From Terriglobia bacterium (GTDB taxonomy: Bacteria; Acidobacteriota; Terriglobia; UBA7540), in NCBI GenBank assembly GCA_020072925.1, contig JAIQGA010000045.1, positions 1 through 35,425 on the forward strand: 35,425 nucleotides of DNA, written 5' to 3'. Positions within the stretch are counted from its first letter, which is position 1; each line of letters opens with the position of its first letter. Shown here piece by piece: positions 10,180 to 18,616 of the stretch. The notes under the pieces were generated by a model that searched no databases, was not told the origin of the DNA, and saw nothing but the letters and a program-made list of their open reading frames with translations. The position numbers and the translations under genes were made by a program.

Positions 10180-11535
10180 ATGAGTCGCGGGTTGTTTGCT
10201 TCCGGTGATTTCGATATTTCGCTCCCTTCGCGCTTCTGGAAGGGTGCATTTCTGCTTGCACTCGGCATCCACGGCCTTCTCCTGGCTTACAGCACGATGC
10301 GGATTTCCCTTTCCGCGACGCTTGCCGACTCGATGTCGGTTGCCGACCTGCGGGAGGCGCTCAGGCTGGATCGTATGAATCCGGAAGCTCACCGGCGCCT
10401 CGGTCTGGTTTACCCCTATTCTTATTCTTTCGACAACCTCGAGCGCGGAGAGGCTGTTCGACAGCTTCGCCGGGCGGTTGAGCTCAGGCCACGGAACGCC
10501 TGGTATTGGGCGGAGCTCGCGTCCGCTTGTGAGGACGCCGGTGACCGCGCCTGCGCAGATAATGCCGTTGAACGCGCCTTGAGCCTGAGCCCGATGGCTC
10601 CCCGCCTGCATTGGCTTGCTGCCAACTATTACCTGCGCACGGACCGAACGGATGTTGCCCTGTCCCAATTTCGACGCTTGCTGGAATTGAGTCCCCAATA
10701 TTCCCAGTCGACGTTCCGGGTTTGCCTTCGCGTGGCTCCAGACCCTTGGGTTGTCTACGAGAAAGTCTTGTCTCCCACCAACGCCCCCCAGCTAGCGCTC
10801 GCCTATGTCAATTACCTCGGCCAGCAGGGTCACCTCGATGACGCTTACCGGATCTGGGGCCGGATCTCAACCGGGCCTTTTCGCGTCGATTTTGCCCAAG
10901 CCCAGCCCTTTCTCGAAAACCTGATCGCGCAGGGACGCGTCCAGGATGCGCGAAGTGTCTGGGAGGATCTCCTCCGGCTAGGTGTGGTTCGGAGATCTTC
11001 AGGTGGAGATCAGACCAATGCTCTCTTCAACGGCAGTTTCGAGAGCAATCTCTTGAACGGTGGATTCGACTGGCGCCTTAATCCTTCCCCCTACGTCGCC
11101 GTGGATTTTCCAGATCGCTCAGCGTACCAGGGTGCCCGCTGCTTGCAGGTTAGTTTCTCGGTCAGCAGGAACGAGGAATTCGAGCCCCTCTATCAACTTG
11201 TTCCGGTGGTTCCAGGCGAGTCGTACCTCCTGACGGCGTTCGTCCGGTCCGACAATGTCACGTCGGACAGTGGCCCGCGCCTGCGTGTCGTCGATGCCTA
11301 TCATCCCGAGCGAATCGTGGCTGTAACGGAGGTCACGCGTGGAACCAGTGGTTGGCACCCCGTTCATACGGAGTTCCTGGTGGGCCCCCAGACCCAGTTA
11401 GTTCGCGTCTCTGTCTGGCGGGCGCGGAGCCGGAGCTTCCCCAGCGAAATCAGCGGTACGTTCTGGATGGATGCCGTCACGCTGAAGCCCGTGACTCTCC
11501 CAATGACCAACAACCCGCAAGAGAGGAGACACTGA
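10180..11535 (+). CDS. Membrane-anchored TPR protein with C-terminal carbohydrate-binding-like domain
   Basis: About 451 residues. A membrane helix near the N-terminus (FLLALGIHGLLLAYS) is followed by tetratricopeptide-like repeats: LREALRLDRMNPEAHRRLG, AVRQLRRAVELRPRNAWYWAEL, ADNAVERALSLSPMAPRLHWLA and VALSQFRRLLELSPQYSQS. The last third, from NALFNGSFESNLLNGGFDWRL to GTFWMDAVTLKPV, has the N-G-S-F-E start and beta-sandwich spacing of CBM4/9-like or discoidin-like modules. The topology suggests a periplasmic scaffold that touches the glycan. I chose the ATG at 10180 over the GTG at 10171; neither has a strong ribosome-binding site. It sits between the autokinase and two Wzy-like genes, so a role in polymerisation or export is likely but not shown. 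Confidence 0.7.
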   Translation: MSRGLFASGDFDISLPSRFWKGAFLLALGIHGLLLAYSTMRISLSATLADSMSVADLREALRLDRMNPEAHRRLGLVYPYSYSFDNLERGEAVRQLRRAVELRPRNAWYWAELASACEDAGDRACADNAVERALSLSPMAPRLHWLAANYYLRTDRTDVALSQFRRLLELSPQYSQSTFRVCLRVAPDPWVVYEKVLSPTNAPQLALAYVNYLGQQGHLDDAYRIWGRISTGPFRVDFAQAQPFLENLIAQGRVQDARSVWEDLLRLGVVRRSSGGDQTNALFNGSFESNLLNGGFDWRLNPSPYVAVDFPDRSAYQGARCLQVSFSVSRNEEFEPLYQLVPVVPGESYLLTAFVRSDNVTSDSGPRLRVVDAYHPERIVAVTEVTRGTSGWHPVHTEFLVGPQTQLVRVSVWRARSRSFPSEISGTFWMDAVTLKPVTLPMTNNPQERRH

Positions 11536-11537
11536 TT

Positions 11538-12878
11538 GTGCCACCTCCACCGCCAGCTTTCGTAGTGGGTTCGAGTAACGCGAAAATGGCAAACAAAGCA
11601 AACGGCGCCGGATCCCGCACGCTGGATGCCGCGCGCGTTCTTTTGGCAGCAACCTTGTTGGCTGCCCCTTTTCCTTTCGGTTCCGTACAACCCTGGGCCT
11701 GGGGGATCTTGACCCTTTGCGCCGTCGCAACGTTATTTTTGTGGGGAATCGGGTTGAGTCAGCAGGGCCGCCTGCGCATCTTCTGGTCGCCCGTTTACTT
11801 GCCGGTGGCGCTGTTTCTTCTTCTTGGAGTAGGGCAGTACGTTGGACACTGGACTGCCGATCCTTACTCCGCTCGGGAAAGCCTCATTAAACTGGTCACG
11901 GGTTTCCTCTTTTTCTTTCTTACCGGTCAACTCCTGGCCATGTCCTCTCGGAAGACATGGCGTGCACTGGGAATTACGGTTGCCGTCTATTGTTTCTTGA
12001 TGGCAGTATTCGGCATCGTGCAGTTCTTCTCCAGCCAGGGGCAGATGTACTGGTCGGTGAAGATGCCCTGGAACCTCTATTTTGGCCCCTATGTGAACCA
12101 CAACCATTACGCAGGGCTCATGGAAATGCTGATTCCGATCGCCGCCGCTTACGCGCTCCTTCGCCCTCCCTCGGACCCGCTGCGAGGGTGCCTGGTTTTT
12201 GTCGTGATTGTCGCGATTGCCTCGATATTGCTTTCAGGATCTCGCGGCGGGATGGCTTCACTGATTTTGGAAGCTTTGCTGCTGCTCACGGTCGTCCTCC
12301 GACACTTTCCAGGGCGCCGGTTGCTTACCTACGCTCTTGGCGGGGCTGCCGCGCTTGCCGCAGCCTGCGTGTTCTTTCTCTGGATGGCCCCGGAACAGAT
12401 CCTGGTGCGTCAGGCGGCGCTTGTCGATCCCCACCTCCTGCGGGAAGACATAAGTTTTACAGGGCGGGTGAGGCTCAACATCGACTCCTTCCACATCTTT
12501 CGCGATCATCCGTGGGCGGGAACCGGGCTGGGGAGCTTTGAGTCTGTTTATCCCGCTTATCAAAGCGCTCCGAGCGATTTGAACATGGACCATGCCCACA
12601 ACGATTATGCCGAAGCCCTGGTGGAGACCGGAATCGCAGGTGGGGGGCTTATTGCGGCTGCCATTGTGATGTTCATTTTCTTTGCTTTTCGAAACCTGAC
12701 ACAGCGGCTCCGTGACGAATTTGGCTGGCTGCAAGTTGGCGCCTCGCTTGGAGTTTGTGCTTTGCTCTTACATAGTTGTGTTGACTTCAACTTGCACATT
12801 CCCGCCAATGCGGTTTGGCTTGCTGCCTCAGGTGGCATAGCGCTGTGTAACGTCTCAGGCTTCAGCTTGGCGCGCTAG
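11538..12878 (+). CDS. O-antigen ligase / polysaccharide polymerase family protein (Wzy-like), first copy
   Basis: About 446 residues with roughly ten to twelve hydrophobic helices and a large periplasmic loop. Wzy_C-family marks are NHNHYAGLMEMLIPIAAAYAL, the LSGSRGGMASL segment and the loop with WAGTGLGSFESVYPAYQ and DHAHNDYAEALVETGIAGG. These match the O-antigen ligase domain, where the Arg and His of the loop act on lipid-linked glycan. The frame is open further upstream to 11352, but that part overlaps the previous gene. The GTG at 11538 follows GAGAGGAG by about 11 bases and begins a Pro-rich lead, so I start there. It polymerises repeat units or transfers a finished chain. Confidence 0.88.
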   Translation: MPPPPPAFVVGSSNAKMANKANGAGSRTLDAARVLLAATLLAAPFPFGSVQPWAWGILTLCAVATLFLWGIGLSQQGRLRIFWSPVYLPVALFLLLGVGQYVGHWTADPYSARESLIKLVTGFLFFFLTGQLLAMSSRKTWRALGITVAVYCFLMAVFGIVQFFSSQGQMYWSVKMPWNLYFGPYVNHNHYAGLMEMLIPIAAAYALLRPPSDPLRGCLVFVVIVAIASILLSGSRGGMASLILEALLLLTVVLRHFPGRRLLTYALGGAAALAAACVFFLWMAPEQILVRQAALVDPHLLREDISFTGRVRLNIDSFHIFRDHPWAGTGLGSFESVYPAYQSAPSDLNMDHAHNDYAEALVETGIAGGGLIAAAIVMFIFFAFRNLTQRLRDEFGWLQVGASLGVCALLLHSCVDFNLHIPANAVWLAASGGIALCNVSGFSLAR

Positions 12879-12905
12879 GCGAGAAGCGATGAGCGGTGAA
12901 CAAGT

Positions 12906-14339
12906 ATGGGGTCAAGGACAGCAGCTTTCGCAGAGATTCCGCAAAGCCCGGCCCGCACTTCCAACGGCCGCAAGGGCTTCAAGAGCCCTATTATTTGCGG
13001 GGCCATCGGTGTCGTTGTTTTCCTTGTGCCGTTTCGTACCGTGCTCATTCAGTTTTCTCAAAAGGCCTTGGGGACGGAATTCTGGGGCAATTACGCAAAA
13101 GAGTGCCTGCTTATTGCCATTCTGTTTTGGACGACGTTGAGGGTCCTGCTTTACCCTCAACTCAGAGAGGTGGCGCGCCGCCACCTACTTGTTGGGGGAC
13201 TTCTCCCCTTCCACCTCTTCTACATGTACATTGTCCTCAGGTTTCTCTATGGCTTGACCGTAGAATGGCGCCTCGCGGGCCTGGGCCTGGCCGTCTACGC
13301 GGCATACGCAGTTCTGTTTCTAGCCGTCCTTCTCAACGGGCTTTCACTTTCCGAGATGACAACTCTAACCTCAGCCCTGCTAATGTCTGTGCCCTTGACT
13401 GGGGCAGCCGCGCTCTTTGAAGTTGTTACGGGCTATGAATTCGGGCCCTTCGAGCCGGCCTTCAACCCCGCCAGTAGTGCCGCCGTGGTCATCTATAGGC
13501 GGATATCTTCTCTGACCGGGAGCTCGATCCACCTCGGTCTCTATCTGGCCATGCTCCTGCCCCTCCCGGTCAGTTTGCTGCTCGACCGGGGCCCGCGCCG
13601 GTCACTGGTCCAGGTGCTATCCATTATGTTTGGCCTTTTTGGATTGGCAGTCGCTTATTCGCGAGGAGCATGGGTGTTATTTATCCTGGCGATTGCAGTT
13701 CTGGGGACTCTCAAGCGCAGCGCCAAACTGCTTGTTGGAGCCGGAGCATTATTGCTGGGGGCAGTCGCCCTAATCATTGCCCTGAATCACTTCGCGCCAC
13801 AGGGAATGTACGCCCAGCGCTTTGCCACCATCATGAATTGGAACCGGGACCTGGCAAACGTCGCGCGCCTTGAAACATGGTCAGCAGATATGCAGATTGC
13901 GCAAAAAAACCTTCTGTTGGGGTACGGACTCGCCACGACCGGAAATGCCCCATTGAAATTCGGCTTGCCGAGCATCACCAACACCGAGAACTCTTACCTC
14001 AAGCTCCTTGTCGAAGGCGGGATACCGGCCTTGGCTCTGTTTCTTTGGATGTTTCTTAGCTTTTGGATCATGGGCTATCGGGCGCGCAAATATCTTTCAG
14101 GGAATGCTCGCAGTGTCGCGGAAGGGATTCTGGCGGCCCTGGCCGGGACGGCGGCAGAAATGTGGGTTTATGGAACACTTGAAACCCAGATTGGGAGCTG
14201 CATCTTGTGGTTCTATTTTGCGTACCTGTTTGTTGCCTATGTCACGACTCGTCGGAATCTGGCAAACCAACACTTGACCCAGCGAGACCAGGCAAATTCC
14301 CTCTACGCGCCTGGTAACGCGTTGTCCCGAAACCCATGA
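12906..14339 (+). CDS. O-antigen ligase / polysaccharide polymerase family protein (Wzy-like), second copy
   Basis: A 477-residue polytopic membrane protein with about eleven hydrophobic helices. The family signature is AVAYSRGAWVLFIL and, in the periplasmic loop, NLLLGYGLATTGNAPL followed by NTENSYLKLLVEGGIPALALFLW, the counterpart of the HNxxxxxxxExG block. It is not a close copy of the preceding polymerase: shared motifs are at comparable positions, while the rest differs. The stop overlaps the start of the flippase gene (ATGA, 14336-14339), so the two are translationally coupled. One of the tandem pair may act as polymerase and the other as ligase or as a second-linkage polymerase; sequence alone cannot tell which. 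Confidence 0.85.
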   Translation: MGSRTAAFAEIPQSPARTSNGRKGFKSPIICGAIGVVVFLVPFRTVLIQFSQKALGTEFWGNYAKECLLIAILFWTTLRVLLYPQLREVARRHLLVGGLLPFHLFYMYIVLRFLYGLTVEWRLAGLGLAVYAAYAVLFLAVLLNGLSLSEMTTLTSALLMSVPLTGAAALFEVVTGYEFGPFEPAFNPASSAAVVIYRRISSLTGSSIHLGLYLAMLLPLPVSLLLDRGPRRSLVQVLSIMFGLFGLAVAYSRGAWVLFILAIAVLGTLKRSAKLLVGAGALLLGAVALIIALNHFAPQGMYAQRFATIMNWNRDLANVARLETWSADMQIAQKNLLLGYGLATTGNAPLKFGLPSITNTENSYLKLLVEGGIPALALFLWMFLSFWIMGYRARKYLSGNARSVAEGILAALAGTAAEMWVYGTLETQIGSCILWFYFAYLFVAYVTTRRNLANQHLTQRDQANSLYAPGNALSRNP

Positions 14340-15991
14340 CCCCCAAGGCGCCAAGCGAATCCAAGGATCCTGCTTCTGCCGTCGTGGATCGTCCGGCGGC
14401 AGACCTCATCTCCGGCTATTCATTGAGGCTCGAGAGGATTGGGAAGCTCGGGATCCTGATGGCGGTGCTGACCGTCCTGGGTCAATTGACAGGCTTGGTG
14501 CGCGAGGCCGCGATTGCCTTCTTCCTGGGAGCGACGGGGCGCACCGACACATTTATCGCCGCTTACCAGCCGATTGAGGTTCTCACCAGCGCCATTTTAT
14601 TGTCCATGTCCTTCGGGGTTCTCCCCTTAATCCTGGAGTATCGACGAGATTTCGGTCCGGCGGTCGCCGTACAAATGACGCGACGACTTCAGTACGGGAC
14701 CGCAGCCAGTTTCGTGGGCGTCTGCGTCCTGCTGTATCTTGGAGGCGTGTGGATATTGCACCAAAGCGATCCCCACCTGGGACCTCTTCAGGTTCATCAG
14801 GCGCTCCGTCTGTGGCACAGGATGGTGCCCGCCGTTGCACTAGCCAGCTTAACGGCCTTTTTTAGCGCTGAACTTATTGCCGCCGAACGGTTCGTGTACC
14901 CAGGATTGAACTCCTTCTTGCTGAACAGCTCTATTGTGCTTTGTGGGGTAATCGGCTGGAAGGTTTTCGGTGTCGAGGCATTTGCCTTGGGCGTAATCAT
15001 GGGCTTCCTGATGCAACTGTTGGTCCAGGCCCTGGCAACGAGCTCCGAGCGGCGGCGAGCTGACCTGAAACCGGAACGTCAGATACCCCGAGTTTGGAGA
15101 GATGGGTTGCGGTTTGTTGCGCCCGTCTTCGTGGTGTTTTCTTTAAGCTGTATGAGTGCCATCGTACCCCGAAGAGTCGCCTCTGCCTTAGGAGAAGGGC
15201 AGATGTCAATTCTCGCCTATGGGACCCGCGCGGTGACGGCCGTGTATCTTTTGGGCAGCTTCGCAATTTCGTACCCTTACTCCTCCTTCCTTGCTCGGGC
15301 GGTTGCGTCTGGTGAAGCCGAACAGGCGCGGAGCTTGTTCCGTTCTCTGGTTCGTGCTGCGTTCCTTTTTTCTCTCCCCGCCATAGCCGCCTTAGCTCTC
15401 TTAAGGGCGCCTCTGGTCCGCATCCTTTTTCAGCGGGGGGCTTTCACCTCTGACGCCTCGGCGGCCGTCACCTCGATCCTGCCCTATCTTTCGCCGTTAA
15501 TCCTGGGCGCTCTGGTCTCGGACGTAATCGGCCGGTGTTTGATTGCCACAAAGCGCATCTTCTCTGCCTGCATTCTGTATAGTATCTTGGTGGCGCTTTC
15601 TTGGATTCTTTCGGAGGTGTGCCAGTCCTTCTGGGGATTGAAGGGGACCGCCGCCGGTTGGGCTCTGGCCAGTTGCCTCAGCGGTCTATTGTTCCTGGTC
15701 GGCTTGGCGAGACAAATGGGAGGACGCGCTTTTCGAGGCATTACCTCATCCATTGGAAGGATTCTCTTAGCTGGCTTGCTGTCTTGCGCCGTCATGGCCG
15801 TTTCATCAAGATTGTTTCTAGCCTGGCGCCCCCGCGCATTGGCCTCGGACATCCTGGAGATCGTTGTCACTTTAGCGGCAGGCGGGCTGGCGTTCATTGG
15901 GTTGGGGCTCCGTTTGGGCATCCCCGAGCTCGTCTCAATGATCGGCAGCTTTAGGGGGAAATTGGGGACATATGAACCCCCCTCGGTCTGA
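14336..15991 (+). CDS. MurJ/Wzx-family lipid-linked oligosaccharide flippase
   Basis: A 551-residue protein of the MOP exporter superfamily with about 14 hydrophobic helices. The N-terminal block GQLTGLVREAAIAFFLGATGRTDTFIAAYQ is characteristic of the MurJ/MviN type. Mid-protein features are SMSFGVLPLI, FVVFSLSCMSAIVPRRVAS and FQRGAFTSDASAAV, the last a MurJ-like signature before helix 9 or 10. Its place among polymerase, epimerase and glycosyltransferase genes indicates flipping of the undecaprenyl-linked repeat unit rather than housekeeping lipid II transport. Start and upstream stop overlap by 4 bases. The gene ends inside the first 20 bases of the 2-epimerase gene. Confidence 0.88.
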   Translation: MTPKAPSESKDPASAVVDRPAADLISGYSLRLERIGKLGILMAVLTVLGQLTGLVREAAIAFFLGATGRTDTFIAAYQPIEVLTSAILLSMSFGVLPLILEYRRDFGPAVAVQMTRRLQYGTAASFVGVCVLLYLGGVWILHQSDPHLGPLQVHQALRLWHRMVPAVALASLTAFFSAELIAAERFVYPGLNSFLLNSSIVLCGVIGWKVFGVEAFALGVIMGFLMQLLVQALATSSERRRADLKPERQIPRVWRDGLRFVAPVFVVFSLSCMSAIVPRRVASALGEGQMSILAYGTRAVTAVYLLGSFAISYPYSSFLARAVASGEAEQARSLFRSLVRAAFLFSLPAIAALALLRAPLVRILFQRGAFTSDASAAVTSILPYLSPLILGALVSDVIGRCLIATKRIFSACILYSILVALSWILSEVCQSFWGLKGTAAGWALASCLSGLLFLVGLARQMGGRAFRGITSSIGRILLAGLLSCAVMAVSSRLFLAWRPRALASDILEIVVTLAAGGLAFIGLGLRLGIPELVSMIGSFRGKLGTYEPPSV

Positions 15992-17258
15992 AACTGCCCG
16001 CAACTCCTTTCGCCAGGGCGAAAGGGTTTCAGAGGAACGGGTCGCGAAACAGGATTCGCAGGAGGAGCCTTGTTCGCCGTGGCCACCCCCTCGCGCGGCC
16101 GGATCGCCCTCTAAAAGCAGCGGGATCAGCCCTCCGAAAGTGGCGGTGGTCTTCGGAACCCGACCCGAGGCCATAAAACTCGCCCCTGTGATTCGCGAGC
16201 TTAAGGCCCGAAATGGCTGCTTCCGGACGGCCGTGTGTATTACGTCACAGCATAATGAACTCTTGCAGCAGGCCTTGTCCATTCTTGAACTCACCGTTGA
16301 CTATGACTTGCAGATCATGCGGGAGAATCAGAGCCTGTACCAGGTGATGACCGCGGCGATGTCTAAGCTCGAAGCGATGATGCGCGAGGTTGAGCCTGAG
16401 GCCGTGATTGTCCAGGGCGACACTTCCACGGCCTTCGCGGCTGCCCTGGCGAGCTACTACATCAAGGTCCCCGTCTGTCACGTGGAAGCCGGGCTGCGAA
16501 CCTACGACAAGTACGCCCCATTCCCGGAGGAAATCAACCGCCGTCTCATTGCCTGCATAGCAGAATTGAACTTCGCCCCAACTCCCAAAGCGCGTGAGAA
16601 CCTGCTCCGGGAGGGCATCCCCTCAGACAAGATAGCAGTTGTGGGCAACACGGTGATTGATAACTTGCTCTGGATGGTGGAGAAGATTAAGGCCTCCGAA
16701 TTCAATGCTCCCGGAATCCCCTCTCTCTCTCCTCAGGAGAAACTGATTTTGGTCACCAGCCATCGACGAGAGAACTTTGGACCTGGGTTTGAGGGCATCT
16801 GTCTGGCCCTTCGTGATATTGTGCAGAAGCACCCGGAAGTAGTGGTCGTGTTTTCGGTACATCCTAACCCTAACGTCTATTTGCCGGCGCACCGCTTAAT
16901 CGGCAACCTGCCTCGAGTCCACCTCATTAAGCCTCTGGATTACCGGAGCTTCGTCGCCGCTATGATGAAATCGTATTTGATCCTTACGGACTCTGGTGGG
17001 GTGCAAGAGGAGGCTCCTGTGCTGGGGAAACCCACCCTGGTGCTTCGGCAAGTGACCGAAAGGCCCGAGGCGGTGGAACTTGGGAGGGCCAAAGTCGTGG
17101 GCACGCAACAACAGGAAATCGTCCGAGAAGTGGTTCGTCTTCTGGAGGACTCGGATGCTTACCGCGAAATGAGCTCACCTTGTAGCCCGTTCGGAGACGG
17201 TAAGGCCTCGAAGCGCATCGTCGATCGATTGGAGAAACTCGTCGGTCGCGGCCGTTAA
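15972..17258 (+). CDS. wecB: UDP-N-acetylglucosamine 2-epimerase (non-hydrolysing)
   Basis: A 428-residue GT-B-fold enzyme that converts UDP-GlcNAc to UDP-ManNAc. Family motifs are GTRPEAIKLAPVI (from residue 62), the QGDTSTAFA and HVEAGLRTYD blocks, SHRRENFG (263-270), DSGGVQEEAPVLGKPTLVLR (from 340) and TERPEAVELG, which has Val for the usual Thr before it. The protein carries an unusual N-terminal extension of about 55 residues rich in Pro, Ser and Glu, predicted disordered. GGGGA lies just upstream of the ATG at 15972 and no later ATG precedes the fold, so the extension may be genuine. It overlaps the flippase gene by 20 bases. The product would feed ManNAc or derived sugars into the repeat unit. 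Confidence 0.93.
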   Translation: MNPPRSETARNSFRQGERVSEERVAKQDSQEEPCSPWPPPRAAGSPSKSSGISPPKVAVVFGTRPEAIKLAPVIRELKARNGCFRTAVCITSQHNELLQQALSILELTVDYDLQIMRENQSLYQVMTAAMSKLEAMMREVEPEAVIVQGDTSTAFAAALASYYIKVPVCHVEAGLRTYDKYAPFPEEINRRLIACIAELNFAPTPKARENLLREGIPSDKIAVVGNTVIDNLLWMVEKIKASEFNAPGIPSLSPQEKLILVTSHRRENFGPGFEGICLALRDIVQKHPEVVVVFSVHPNPNVYLPAHRLIGNLPRVHLIKPLDYRSFVAAMMKSYLILTDSGGVQEEAPVLGKPTLVLRQVTERPEAVELGRAKVVGTQQQEIVREVVRLLEDSDAYREMSSPCSPFGDGKASKRIVDRLEKLVGRGR

Positions 17259-17536
17259 CGGCAAGAAGTTCGGTAGGCAAATCCTCAGAGGGTTGACCGG
17301 GCCGTTGCGCGTGTATGAGTATACGTTTTGAGCTCGCCCTACACGGTTGTGGGGTTCGCGTGGGAAGCAGGACGTTCCCGCGCGCTGCTTACGAAGGATT
17401 GCGGCGCCGGGTTGTTCTGACTTTGACGGCGATGGTGGTGGTTCTGATCTCCCGGATGCCGACGGGTAGATAGGTACACCGAGCCGACGCCGTGGTGCAT
17501 GCCACCGTCTCATCTCTGGACTGGAGGCATGTTCAC
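17259..17536. other. Intergenic gap inside the operon
   Basis: A 278-base stretch separates the 2-epimerase and methyltransferase genes, one of the larger breaks in an otherwise tight gene string. It contains TTGACC (17293-17298) and nearby TATGAG/TATACG sequences, but the spacing is poor for a standard promoter. The in-frame upstream extension of the methyltransferase (from GTG 17492) shows no conserved features. A weak internal promoter is possible. I see no hairpin with a T-run. Confidence 0.35.
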
Positions 17537-18550
17537 ATGGGGTCGGGGGGCTTTGGTCAAAGGAGTGCCGCCTTGGGGACTGCCGAGGAAGTGAAGATTG
17601 GGGACAGGGGAAAATTCTCAGCATGGGTTTGTTGCCCCCTTTGTAGCTGTGAAGACTCCGCCCCAGCCTTCACGCGGGCCGACAATGGAACTGTGGTTCA
17701 GTGCAAAAAATGTGCTCTCCTTTACCTTAATCCGAGATCCCCCGAGTTCTCAATTGCCTCTCTTTACGACAGGAGCTACTTCGACGAGGGGGGACACGGG
17801 TCAGGATACAGGGACTACATTAGGCAGCAGGCAATCGAGATGAAACGGGGGGACCACCCCGCGCAGCTTGCACTGCAACTCCTGGAGCAACGCATCTCGC
17901 CGCGCGGAAGGACGCTATTGGACGTAGGGTGCGGAGGTGGAGATCTCCTCAACCTTGCTCGTAGGCACGGATTTGGCGTTTCCGGCGTTGACGTTTCAGC
18001 TTATGTGGCTGCCCAGGCGCGTGAGCGATTCAACCTGGACGTGTTTGCGGGCGGTCTGGAAGACGCGAAGTTCGATGCCAACTCTTTCGATGTGGTTACT
18101 GCTCTCGAGGTGCTGGAGCACCTGACCCGGCCGGTTCAGTGGCTGCGCGAGGTTTACCGCATTCTCAAGCCATGCGGCCTGCTACTGCTGACAACTCCCA
18201 ACGCCCACTGTGCCGCGAAATACGGCGAAAAATGGCTCGGGTTCACCGCGAGTTTCGAACACTTGACCTTTTTTGATCTCCGAACCGTTACGCTCGCGGC
18301 GGAAATGGCAGGGCTTCGCACAACTGCAGTGTGGACGCGTGGAAATGGTCTTTCATCTGCCTCATCCGTGGTCGGGAGAGTAGTGGGCAACGCGAAAAGG
18401 ATTCTGAAGCGGGCCCTCTTGTCCTTCCCGTCATTGTTTGCCCTGTTGCAGGCAAGACGGCGACCGATTGGTGTTACGCCCTTCGAAAGAGATCCGTTTG
18501 GGCACGACTTGTGGGTACTCCTGGAAAAAGTGGATGCGGGAAAATTCTAG
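17537..18550 (+). CDS. Class I SAM-dependent methyltransferase with N-terminal zinc ribbon
   Basis: 337 residues from an ATG preceded by GGAGG at 9 bases. An upstream GTG (17492) would add 15 residues without support. The N-terminus has a CPLC...CKKC zinc ribbon (Cys33, Cys36, Cys56, Cys59) followed by LYLNPRSPEFSIASLYDRSYF, a layout seen in sugar and glycan methyltransferases. The SAM-binding motif I is LLDVGCGGGDLL (about 127-137), motif II/III SFDVVTALEVLEHLTRP and motif IV-like ILKPCGLLLLTTPN. A His in FEHLTFFDLRTV matches the Methyltransf_23-type C-terminus. The likely role is methylation of a sugar or terminal residue of the repeat unit in the cytoplasm; the substrate is unknown. Confidence 0.85.
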   Translation: MGSGGFGQRSAALGTAEEVKIGDRGKFSAWVCCPLCSCEDSAPAFTRADNGTVVQCKKCALLYLNPRSPEFSIASLYDRSYFDEGGHGSGYRDYIRQQAIEMKRGDHPAQLALQLLEQRISPRGRTLLDVGCGGGDLLNLARRHGFGVSGVDVSAYVAAQARERFNLDVFAGGLEDAKFDANSFDVVTALEVLEHLTRPVQWLREVYRILKPCGLLLLTTPNAHCAAKYGEKWLGFTASFEHLTFFDLRTVTLAAEMAGLRTTAVWTRGNGLSSASSVVGRVVGNAKRILKRALLSFPSLFALLQARRRPIGVTPFERDPFGHDLWVLLEKVDAGKF

Positions 18551-18616
18551 GATCCACTCTCGTCACTTTCCCCCTCCCAGGTGCGGCATTTCGATAGTCT
18601 GAGGCTCGTACGCGTT

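Noticed and set aside
17293-17325. TTGACC and TATACG as an internal promoter before the methyltransferase
   Set aside because: The spacing is 21 bases, too long for a standard sigma-70 promoter, and other -10 choices are poor.
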